Positions 1-5,706 of a stretch of DNA of 5,706 nt are shown here, in pieces. How positions within the stretch are numbered: the first letter of the stretch is position 1; each line of letters starts with the position of its first letter. The notes beneath the pieces were generated by a model, which was not told the DNA's origin, searched no databases, and saw only the letters and a program-made list of their open reading frames with translations. Made by a program: the position numbers and the translations under genes. Source of the stretch: Gammaproteobacteria bacterium (GTDB lineage Bacteria > Pseudomonadota > Gammaproteobacteria > Pseudomonadales > Azotimanducaceae); the NCBI GenBank assembly GCA_030430515.1, contig JAUIKX010000241.1, positions 1 through 5,706 on the forward strand, written 5' to 3'.

Positions 1-588
1 TTTGCCGCAGCGCGCTGCAGCCGACGCGGCGGCATAGTCCTGCACGAGAAACGACGCATAGGCGGTGGGGAATGCGTCGTCTCCCTGCAGCACGTGTCCT
101 GGTACCCACGCGCCCGGAGCGTTGCACTCCACCTGCCGATACGAGGCCTGCATGTTCGGTGGAATGGACGGCAGCCCCTGCAGATTGCCGCTCACCACCG
201 CGTGAACATGAAGCCACAGTGCAGCGTGCCGGGAGCGTCCCGCCTGCCTGCGCAACGCCTCACGCGAGGCCGCATGATCGCCAATCAGAAGCTGCGCCAC
301 CGCCAGGGCGAACTGCGCGTTTTCGTGCTCGGGGAGCATGGTCGCTGCCTGCTTGAGGGCCTGAACGGCCTGCGCCGTCTGAGCGGTGCGCAGCAGCTCA
401 AGACCATCGAAGTAGCGTTGGAGACCGGGAGAAACCTCCGTCGACAGCGCATGGGCCAGCGGCAGAGCAGACCCTGGAAGCACAGCCTGCGCGGCCTCAC
501 CGGTCGCAGACCCCGGTGGAGACTCGGTTGCCGAGTCCGTTCCGCAGGCTGCGGTGATGATTAGTATCAACCAGGCGAGTCTACGCAT
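1..588 (-). CDS. Putative TPR-like lipoprotein (C-terminus beyond window edge)
   Basis: An open frame of 196 codons starts at ATG 588-586 and runs off the left edge with no stop. The N-terminus is a lipoprotein signal: a charged MRR, a hydrophobic run LAWLILI, then ITAAC with the likely lipidated Cys15. The -3 residue is Thr rather than the usual Leu. Residues 16-50 form a Ser/Ala/Pro-rich tether. Residues 54-120 look like paired amphipathic helices spaced as in tetratricopeptide repeats (YFDGLELL, AVQALKQAATMLP, NAQFALAVAQLLIGD, SREALRRQAG). Two further cysteines lie at 155 and 194. It is probably anchored to the inner leaflet of the outer membrane, or to the inner membrane, as a protein-interaction scaffold; that role is inferred from family habit. 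It is the last visible gene of the leftward block. The start is supported by a strong Shine-Dalgarno site. I do not recognise a specific family. Confidence 0.8.
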   Translation of the reverse strand, partial: MRRLAWLILIITAACGTDSATESPPGSATGEAAQAVLPGSALPLAHALSTEVSPGLQRYFDGLELLRTAQTAQAVQALKQAATMLPEHENAQFALAVAQLLIGDHAASREALRRQAGRSRHAALWLHVHAVVSGNLQGLPSIPPNMQASYRQVECNAPGAWVPGHVLQGDDAFPTAYASFLVQDYAAASAAARCGK

Positions 589-594
589 ATCGCG

Positions 595-605
595 CCTCCC
601 TCTCT
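595..605 (-). promoter_or_regulatory. Ribosome binding site of the lipoprotein gene
   Basis: On the minus strand this reads AGAGAGGGAGG, with GGAGG six bases before the ATG at 588. It is a near-perfect Shine-Dalgarno match and fixes the start that gives the lipobox signal peptide. Confidence 0.75.
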
Positions 606-687
606 GTGAATGTACACCCAACCTGATGGGCAGTCACAGTGAGGACGCGCGGCCGGCGTCGATTTATCCCGAATATCGCCGGGCGAA

Positions 688-1623
688 TTACTCGGTCAGC
701 CCGAGCTGCTCCAGCTCAGCCGCCCGCAGAGGCGCGAAGTTGTTCCCGAACGTATGGCTGCCCGAGGTGTAGAGCCCTTCCACGTAAAGCGTATCCGGAG
801 CATCCGTATGCCGGCGGTTGTACATCACACCACGCCACTGGTACGTGGTTTTGAACAAACGGGAAGTCCACGTGCCTTCGCAGGCCACGCCCGGTACGCC
901 CTTGGCACTCACACCTTCTCCGGCGCAGGTGAACTGTGCATACACGGAACCGTCATCGAGCCACGTCAGCGTACCGCCGCCGTAGTTCCCTTCGAAGCGG
1001 AAAGGCCCATCGTTGCTGGAGCCCCAATACGTTGCAAGCGGCGCCAGGTTGTAGCTCGAGCCATCTCGATCCGGCGCCATGCCCGCTCCGTAGCCTCCGG
1101 GCGGCGCGGCGTTGCCGGGTTGATCCGTAGGTGCACCCGGTCGTGCGGGCCGGGTCTCCGGGCGGTCGATCGTCTCGTCGCGCAGCCGGCTGCTGCACAC
1201 ATGATCCGTAACCGCACCGATGCGGATTGCCAGGTTCTGCAATCGCACGGCGTTGGCCGCCATGGCGTTTGCCTCGGCAGTTAGCGACTGAATGCGCAGC
1301 GAATTGCTGACCTGCTCTTCCACGAGGTCGAGCACTGCCCCAGTCGTGAGTATCTGCAGCACCAGATCCGGTTGCGCCCCGCCTTCCTGAGCGGGCTCGG
1401 CGAGCTCCTTGATCTGGCGGGCGATGTCGGCCTGCCGATCTTGCGCAGCACGCAGTTCGGTGGTCTTGGCGTCGAGTTCAGCCACCGCCTTTGCGAATGC
1501 TTCAGCGATCGTGTCGAGTTCGCTGGTGAGCAGGGCACACGTCGTTCCCGCCCCCTCTTGTGCCGAGACCTGCTGTCCGGCTAGAACGCAGATGACAAAA
1601 ACCGCATTGACCAACCACCGCAT
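688..1623 (-). CDS. Exported coiled-coil protein of unknown function, 311 aa
   Basis: I do not recognise this protein. Residues 1-21 form a Sec signal peptide (MRWLVNAVFVICVLAG, likely cleaved at VSA|QE), so it should act in the periplasm or outside the cell. Residues 30-76 are a probable coiled coil with heptad-spaced L36, F43, L50 and L57. Residues 85-140 are a second Ala/Leu-rich amphipathic helical stretch. Residues 150-190 are a Pro/Gly/Arg-rich linker, probably disordered. Residues 195-300 are rich in Gly, Trp, Tyr and Thr and suggest a small beta domain. The mature protein has four cysteines: C29 and C143 bracket the helical part, and C233 and C248 lie in the C-terminal domain. Disulfides between these pairs are plausible but inferred. 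The ATG start has GGGAG eight bases upstream. It lies 54 bases after the dehydratase-like gene and 99 bases before the lipoprotein gene, on the same strand, so the three may be co-transcribed. Confidence 0.85.
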   Translation of the reverse strand: MRWLVNAVFVICVLAGQQVSAQEGAGTTCALLTSELDTIAEAFAKAVAELDAKTTELRAAQDRQADIARQIKELAEPAQEGGAQPDLVLQILTTGAVLDLVEEQVSNSLRIQSLTAEANAMAANAVRLQNLAIRIGAVTDHVCSSRLRDETIDRPETRPARPGAPTDQPGNAAPPGGYGAGMAPDRDGSSYNLAPLATYWGSSNDGPFRFEGNYGGGTLTWLDDGSVYAQFTCAGEGVSAKGVPGVACEGTWTSRLFKTTYQWRGVMYNRRHTDAPDTLYVEGLYTSGSHTFGNNFAPLRAAELEQLGLTE

Positions 1624-1631
1624 GAGGCACG

Positions 1632-1636
1632 CTCCC
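1632..1636 (-). promoter_or_regulatory. Ribosome binding site of the 311-aa exported protein
   Basis: On the minus strand this is GGGAG, eight bases before the ATG at 1623. The start it selects begins directly with a signal peptide, which supports it. Confidence 0.5.
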
Positions 1637-1677
1637 GATGTGGGCAGATCCTTACGCTATCACGTTTGTGGCCTCGA

Positions 1678-2940
1678 TCAACGGGGAGTTCCATCAGCGT
1701 CTACGAAGTCCTCAAGCAACTGCTGGACGTACCGACAGTCCTCTGCCGTCATCGTCGGATGACACGGCAGCATGATGCCGTTTTCCATGATCTGATCGCA
1801 GTTCGGCAGTCCGCCCGGATGTACACGAAAGTCGTTGCGGCCTCTCAACATGGGGTGACGGGTGATGTTTCCGGAGAAGATCACCCGGGAAAACACGCCG
1901 TTGTCCTCGAGATGCATCTGCAGCTTTCTGCGGCTCCAGCCCGTTTCGGGGCGGATCTGCAGCGGAAAACAGATCCATGTCGTTTCGGTCTCCGGCAGGG
2001 TGTTCGGCACGATGAACTGATCGCTATATCGTTCGAAGAAATCGTAGTACTGGTTGAACCGCTCGTTGCGCAACGCCCACAACTCGTCGATACGATCCAT
2101 CTGCCCGAGTCCGAACGCAGCACCCGCCTCGTTCGGGATGAAGCCGTAGGCCAGGTCTTCGAAAATGAACAGCGAGTCGTAGTCGACCCCGTCCATCTCC
2201 TCGAGAAACCGGCCGTCACTCTCTGCGGTTTTCGTGCCGAACATGTATTTCTCCGAGGAGCGGCCCCAGGCACGCAGCGACAGTGCCCGATCCAGCCAGG
2301 CGTCGTCGTCGAAGAACACCATGCCGCCGTTACCGAGTGCAGTGATGATGTGGTAGATGGAGAAGCTGGTCACCGAAATGTCGGCCCGTGTCGCGGTCTT
2401 GCGGCCTCGAAGCATGCCGCCGAGCGTATCGCAGGAGTCATGTACGCAAACAAGCCCATGACGATCGGCCAGGTCGCGCAGCCGGTCCCAGTCACCAATG
2501 CCACCGATCAGATCCGGCACCAGCAGCGCTCGCGTTTTGTCTGACAGTACATCCTCAACCTGATCCACACAGACCTGGTAGTCACTCAGGCCCACATCGA
2601 GGAAAACTGGCTGATAGCCCGCATGGTAGATACTTGCCACGTCGGTCGAGAAGGTCAGCGCCGGCGTGATGATCTCCGATCCTTCCGGCAGGTTCAGAAG
2701 CCGCATCGCCACCATCAGCGCTGACGAACCGGAATTGACCATCACTCCATGCTTCTTCCCCATGTACTGCGCCACGCGCTGCTCGAAAGCAACGACATTG
2801 GCACCAGGCACCAGGCCCATCGGATTGCGCAGCACGCCATTCACACGCTCGATTTCTTCCTCACCAAACATAGCGCCACCGTAAAGAACCTGACGCGCCG
2901 CCATCCTTTCTGTCATCCCTGCTTCTCGCTGCGTAGACAC
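1678..2940 (-). CDS. DegT/DnrJ/EryC1/StrS-family, RfbH/ColD-like PLP/PMP enzyme
   Basis: This is a fold-type I vitamin B6 enzyme of the family that aminates or 3-deoxygenates nucleotide-linked 4-keto sugars. Visible marks: the YGGAMF start of the domain (20-25), phosphate-binding NSGSSA (69-74), D168 in VHDSCD for the pyridine nitrogen, TSF at 191-193, and GNGG at 203-206. The residue that is the PLP lysine in aminotransferases is H197 (SIYHIIT), as in the 3-dehydratases RfbH/E1 and ColD. RAWGR (223-227) and FSGNITRHP (355-363) also resemble RfbH as I recall it. RfbH/E1 binds a 2Fe-2S cluster through C-x57-C-x-C-x7-C. Here only the first position is Cys (C170); the others are S228, E230 and T238. 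A cluster-free, ColD-like reaction is therefore more likely; the substrate is unknown. Length (420) is normal. The GTG at 2940 has no clear ribosome site; in-frame ATGs at 2916 and 2904 are alternatives, and 2916 has GAGAAG upstream. No other nucleotide-sugar gene is in view. Confidence 0.9.
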   Translation of the reverse strand: MSTQREAGMTERMAARQVLYGGAMFGEEEIERVNGVLRNPMGLVPGANVVAFEQRVAQYMGKKHGVMVNSGSSALMVAMRLLNLPEGSEIITPALTFSTDVASIYHAGYQPVFLDVGLSDYQVCVDQVEDVLSDKTRALLVPDLIGGIGDWDRLRDLADRHGLVCVHDSCDTLGGMLRGRKTATRADISVTSFSIYHIITALGNGGMVFFDDDAWLDRALSLRAWGRSSEKYMFGTKTAESDGRFLEEMDGVDYDSLFIFEDLAYGFIPNEAGAAFGLGQMDRIDELWALRNERFNQYYDFFERYSDQFIVPNTLPETETTWICFPLQIRPETGWSRRKLQMHLEDNGVFSRVIFSGNITRHPMLRGRNDFRVHPGGLPNCDQIMENGIMLPCHPTMTAEDCRYVQQLLEDFVDADGTPR

Positions 2941-3060
2941 CGGCCGCAGGCTATCAGAATGCGCACGCGAAGCCTGCGTACTTAGAACACGGCAACCCAG
3001 AGGTTTGGATCAGCGGCAAAAAATGCTCTCATAGCCCATCCATATCGCCGGTTCGAAACC
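2941..3060. promoter_or_regulatory. Divergent intergenic region
   Basis: This 120-base gap separates the leftward dehydratase-like gene from the rightward transporter gene, so promoters for both blocks should lie here. I could not find a -35/-10 pair with good spacing on either strand and call no specific promoter. It holds an 8-bp inverted repeat (2945-2978) and a run of six A residues at about 3018-3023. If the dehydratase really starts at 2916 or 2904, its leader extends into the annotated start of the gene. Confidence 0.5.
2945..2978. repeat. Perfect 8-bp inverted repeat, 18-base spacer
   Basis: CGCAGGCT at 2945-2952 is the exact reverse complement of AGCCTGCG at 2971-2978. The arms are about 26 bases apart centre to centre, which would suit a dimeric regulator bound on one face of the helix. 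In RNA from the minus strand it could be a hairpin in the leader of the dehydratase gene. Neither role is shown. It does not look like a terminator, because no T run follows on either strand. Confidence 0.45.
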
Positions 3061-4263
3061 GTGACCGAATTCTCCACCGACCAGGCTCGCCGAACTCTCC
3101 TCGTCTCGCTCGTGAGCGTAGGCATGGGTTTTTCCGTGCTGTTTCCATTGCTGGCGCCGCTCGGCCGCGAGATGGGCCTCAGCGAAATCCAGATCACTTC
3201 CATCATCGGCCTGTCGGCACTCACCAATTTCCTCGTTGCGCCCTTCTGGGGCAGACGCAGCGACATGTGGGGCCGCAAGCGGGTGATTCTCATCGGTCTC
3301 TTTGGCTTCACGCTCGGCACGGTGGTCTTCAACCTGGTGCTCTACGCGGGCTTGAACGGCTTGCTGCTCGGCCTTCCTCTGTTCGCCACGCTGGTGATCG
3401 CCCGCCTCGGACACTCCGCACTGATGTCGGCCACGATGCCTGCCGCGAACGCCTACATGGCCGATATCACGCCGCCGGATGTGCGTACCCGGGCCATGGG
3501 GGCGGCGGGGGCGGCCAACAACATCGGCTCCATCCTCGGCCCGGCGGCGAGCGCGCTGGCTGTCATTTCGCTGCTCACGCCGCTGTGGGTGATGGCGGCT
3601 GTAGCGCTGATCAACGGCCTGTTCGTCCTGCGTTTTCTGCCGGAACCACCGCGCCAGAAAGCGCGTGTGCGACCACCGCGTATGAAATACACCGACCCGC
3701 GCATCCTGCCGTTCGTGGTGGTGGGCGTGCTCATGTTCACCGGATTTGCGCTGGTACAGCAGACCATGGGCTTCCGCTTCCAGGACGCGCTCGGTCTGAG
3801 CGCGTCGGAGACCGCCGGCCAGTTTGGCCTCGCCATGATGCTCTCCGCCGCCTGCTCGCTGACCGCGCAGATGCTCGTGGTGCAGCGTCTGAATCCACGG
3901 CCGTTTACGCTGCTGCGCAGCGCCCTGCCGTTGCTGGTGCTGGCGTTCACCGTGATGGCCACTTCCGAAAGCCAGCTCCTGCTGACGCTGGCGATGATGG
4001 TGCAGGGCTTCGGCATGGGGCTGGCAGGACCAGGCTTCACCGCCGGCGCGTCTCTCGCGGTCTCCCCGGACGAACAGGGTGCGGTTGCCGGCGTGATCAG
4101 TTCGTGCGGGCCTCTGGGTTTCGCGCTCGGGCCGCTGATCGGCGGTGCGCTGTATCAGATCGGTCCGACGCTGCCGTATTCCATCGCTGCAGGCGTGTAT
4201 CTGCTGCTGCTCCTGGCGACGCCCGTGCTCGGCAGGCGGATCACGGAGCACCAGCATCATTGA
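3061..4263 (+). CDS. Major facilitator superfamily transporter, 12 TM
   Basis: This is a 400-residue inner-membrane secondary transporter, probably a proton-coupled exporter of the DHA1/TetA-like type; the substrate is not readable. About twelve membrane helices can be placed, near residues 11-34, 44-63, 75-97, 101-118, 147-170, 172-193, 215-236, 252-274, 283-301, 305-330, 338-364 and 369-390. The signature loop after helix 2 is GRRSDMWGRKR (64-74), a clear motif A. Helix 5 carries a motif-C-like NNIGSILGPAAS (153-164), typical of drug/H+ antiporters, which favours export. A charged cytoplasmic loop (194-214) joins the two six-helix halves. The GTG at 3061 is the only ATG, GTG or TTG between the in-frame TAG at 2983 and the first membrane helix; the first ATG lies inside that helix. 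No Shine-Dalgarno site precedes the GTG. The DUF3604 gene follows after 45 bases on the same strand. Confidence 0.92.
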   Translation: MTEFSTDQARRTLLVSLVSVGMGFSVLFPLLAPLGREMGLSEIQITSIIGLSALTNFLVAPFWGRRSDMWGRKRVILIGLFGFTLGTVVFNLVLYAGLNGLLLGLPLFATLVIARLGHSALMSATMPAANAYMADITPPDVRTRAMGAAGAANNIGSILGPAASALAVISLLTPLWVMAAVALINGLFVLRFLPEPPRQKARVRPPRMKYTDPRILPFVVVGVLMFTGFALVQQTMGFRFQDALGLSASETAGQFGLAMMLSAACSLTAQMLVVQRLNPRPFTLLRSALPLLVLAFTVMATSESQLLLTLAMMVQGFGMGLAGPGFTAGASLAVSPDEQGAVAGVISSCGPLGFALGPLIGGALYQIGPTLPYSIAAGVYLLLLLATPVLGRRITEHQHH

Positions 4264-4296
4264 AGCTATCCGCTGGTAGACTGGCAACTACGACGG

Positions 4297-4303
4297 AAGG
4301 GGA
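4297..4303 (+). promoter_or_regulatory. Ribosome binding site of the DUF3604 gene
   Basis: The purine run AAGGGGA lies five bases before the ATG at 4309. It supports a start that begins directly with a signal peptide. Confidence 0.6.
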
Positions 4304-4308
4304 AATCC

Positions 4309-5706
4309 ATGTTCAGACTAGTCACACTCGTCGCGGCGTTCGCGCTGGGCGCGCAAGCCTATGCCGCAGACCGACAGGCGTATTTTGGTGATCTGCACGT
4401 TCACACGCGCTTTTCATTCGACGCCTACATTTTCAATGTGCGCACCACGCCGGACGATGCGTACCGCTATGCCAAAGGCGAGCCGCTTCAGCACGCCTTC
4501 GGCTACCCGATCCGCCTGCGCGGCGCGCCGCTGGATTTCATGGCAGTCACCGATCACGCCACCTACATGGGGGTGCTGCACGCCATGGGCGACCCGGATC
4601 ACAGGCTTTCGAAAACGCCGATCGCCAAAGACCTGATCAGCGATGACATCAACGTGGTCATGACCGCCTTTCGCAGCGTCGCGCAGTCCATCATCACCGG
4701 CGAAGCCGATCCGCGCCTCGAGCACCGCGACGTCATCGAGGCCACCTGGCAGAAAGAAATTGCCGCCGCGCAGCGGCACAACCAGCCCGGTACCTTCACA
4801 ACCTTCATCGGTTACGAGTACACCTCCGCGCCACCGTTCAACCTGCACCGCAACGTCATCTTCAAAGGCAGCGAGGCGCCAAAGAAACCCTTTGCCGCCA
4901 CCGATTCGCTGAACCCGGAAGACCTGTGGGACTGGATGGACGCCAACCGCGCCGACGGCATGGAAGCGCTGGCCATCCCGCACAACCCCAACTGGTCCAA
5001 CGGCACCATGTTCATGCGCTCCACGTTTGAAGGCGATCCGCTGGATGCGGCCTACGCCGAGCAGCGTATGCGCAACGAACCCCTCGTCGAGATGACCCAG
5101 GTCAAAGGCACATCAGACACCCACCCGCTGCTGTCGCCGAACGATGAGTGGGCGGACTTCGAGATATTCGGCGACTCTCCACCCATCTACGAGGCGCTGG
5201 GTGACGGCAATCCCATCGAGATCTCCCTCAACGGCTCCTATGTGCGCGATGCCCTCCTCACCGGCCTGCAGTTCGACGAGGAGCAGGGGTTCAACCCGTA
5301 CCGCTTCGGCCTCATCGGCTCGAGCGACACGCACAATGCCGGTGCGCCTTACGAGGAGCAGCATTTCTACTCCAAGACCGGCGTGAACGACGGTCTGCCG
5401 CAGCGCCGCGGCTCGGTGCCGCCGAAGGGCGTGGACGACTGGGAAGCCTACGCCGCCCTGCCTGCGGACCAGAAGCCGGCGCCGTACCTCGGCGAATGGG
5501 GCGCATCCGGTTTTGCCGGTGTGTGGGCGGAAGAAAATAGCCGTGAGGCGATCTACGCCGCGTTCCGCCGCAAAGAGACCTTCGCCACCAGCGGCACGCG
5601 GATCCGGGTGCGGTTCTTTGCGGGCTACGGACTCGACACCATCGACGGCAACGCCCAGGACGCCACTGCCCGCTACTACGATGCAGGTGTGCCCATGGGC
5701 GCGGAT
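4309..5706 (+). CDS. Exported DUF3604 (PHP-like metal hydrolase) protein, C-terminus cut off
   Basis: The frame is open for 466 codons to the right edge. Residues 1-19 are a Sec signal peptide (MFRLVTLVAAFALG, likely cleaved at AYA|AD), so the protein works in the periplasm or outside the cell. The mature part begins at once with YFGDLHVHTRFSFDA (25-39), the hallmark of DUF3604, with metal-ligand candidates H30 and H32. Further PHP-like motifs follow in order: TDHA (D82, H83), GYEYT (E170), NLHRN (H180), IPHNPN (H225) and GSSDTHN (D340, H342). FATSGTRIRVRF (425-436) is a conserved late block of the family. These residues suggest a multi-metal phosphoesterase or related hydrolase, but DUF3604 has no well-defined reaction that I know of. 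Family members are usually 600-700 residues, so about 150-250 residues are missing. It probably shares a transcript with the transporter upstream, since no terminator or clear promoter lies between them. Confidence 0.93.
   Translation, partial: MFRLVTLVAAFALGAQAYAADRQAYFGDLHVHTRFSFDAYIFNVRTTPDDAYRYAKGEPLQHAFGYPIRLRGAPLDFMAVTDHATYMGVLHAMGDPDHRLSKTPIAKDLISDDINVVMTAFRSVAQSIITGEADPRLEHRDVIEATWQKEIAAAQRHNQPGTFTTFIGYEYTSAPPFNLHRNVIFKGSEAPKKPFAATDSLNPEDLWDWMDANRADGMEALAIPHNPNWSNGTMFMRSTFEGDPLDAAYAEQRMRNEPLVEMTQVKGTSDTHPLLSPNDEWADFEIFGDSPPIYEALGDGNPIEISLNGSYVRDALLTGLQFDEEQGFNPYRFGLIGSSDTHNAGAPYEEQHFYSKTGVNDGLPQRRGSVPPKGVDDWEAYAALPADQKPAPYLGEWGASGFAGVWAEENSREAIYAAFRRKETFATSGTRIRVRFFAGYGLDTIDGNAQDATARYYDAGVPMGAD

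Noticed and set aside
94..564. 156-codon plus-strand frame at the left edge
   Set aside because: It lies opposite the lipoprotein gene, which has a lipobox, a strong ribosome site and TPR-like helices. The plus-strand product is Arg-rich without recognisable features.
653..682. Inverted repeat CCGGCG/CGCCGG just downstream of the 311-aa gene's stop, considered as a terminator
   Set aside because: The stem is only 6 bp, the loop is 18 bases, and no U run follows on the minus-strand transcript. It is too weak to call.
1666..2544. 292-codon plus-strand frame antisense to the dehydratase-like gene
   Set aside because: No domain or signal is visible, and the minus strand carries clear DegT-family motifs through the same stretch. 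Long antisense frames are common opposite GC-rich genes.
3010..4287. 425-codon open frame on the minus strand covering the whole transporter gene
   Set aside because: The product is rich in Arg, His, Gln and Glu with no fold-like pattern, while the opposite strand encodes a textbook 12-helix transporter. It is an antisense shadow caused by GC-biased third positions.
4264..4308. Possible separate promoter for the DUF3604 gene (TTGAAG ... TAGACT)
   Set aside because: The two boxes are only 11 bases apart, far short of the usual 16-18, so read-through from the transporter gene is the simpler view.
3267..4391. 374-codon plus-strand frame inside the transporter and into the DUF3604 gene
   Set aside because: It is low-complexity, Arg/Gly/Ala/His-rich, crosses two well-supported genes in another frame, and has no ribosome site.

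Overview
The window comes from a GC-rich bacterial genome (roughly 60% G+C by eye, not computed). A lipobox lipoprotein, two other export signals and clear Shine-Dalgarno sites point to a Gram-negative proteobacterium. A marine or soil gammaproteobacterium is my guess, from the company of a DUF3604 protein, and is not proven. No RNA gene, insertion sequence, CRISPR array or phage gene is visible. Coding density is high and no gene-free stretch exceeds about 120 bases.

Layout: two blocks diverge from an intergenic region at about 2941-3060. Leftward (minus strand), in order of transcription: a DegT/DnrJ/EryC1/StrS-fold PLP/PMP enzyme resembling RfbH-type sugar 3-dehydratases (1678-2940); a 311-residue exported protein of unknown function with a coiled coil and a cysteine-containing C-terminal domain (688-1623); and a lipoprotein with TPR-like helices that runs off the left edge (1-588). 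Rightward (plus strand): a 12-helix major facilitator transporter (3061-4263), then 45 bases later an exported DUF3604 protein with PHP-type metal-ligand motifs (4309 to the right edge, incomplete).

How they may work together: the right-hand pair looks like a transcription unit joining an envelope hydrolase-like protein to an inner-membrane transporter, but the substrate cannot be read from sequence. The left-hand block puts a cytoplasmic sugar-type enzyme ahead of two envelope proteins. The gaps of 54 and 99 bases carry no convincing terminator, so co-transcription is possible.

The most interesting point is the DegT-family enzyme. Its PLP-lysine position is histidine, as in RfbH/ColD 3-dehydratases. 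Of the four cysteines that hold the 2Fe-2S cluster in RfbH/E1 enzymes, only the first is kept. An 8-bp perfect inverted repeat lies in the divergent region. I see no clear evidence of a wholly new multi-gene system; the unknown exported protein and the unusual dehydratase are the best leads.
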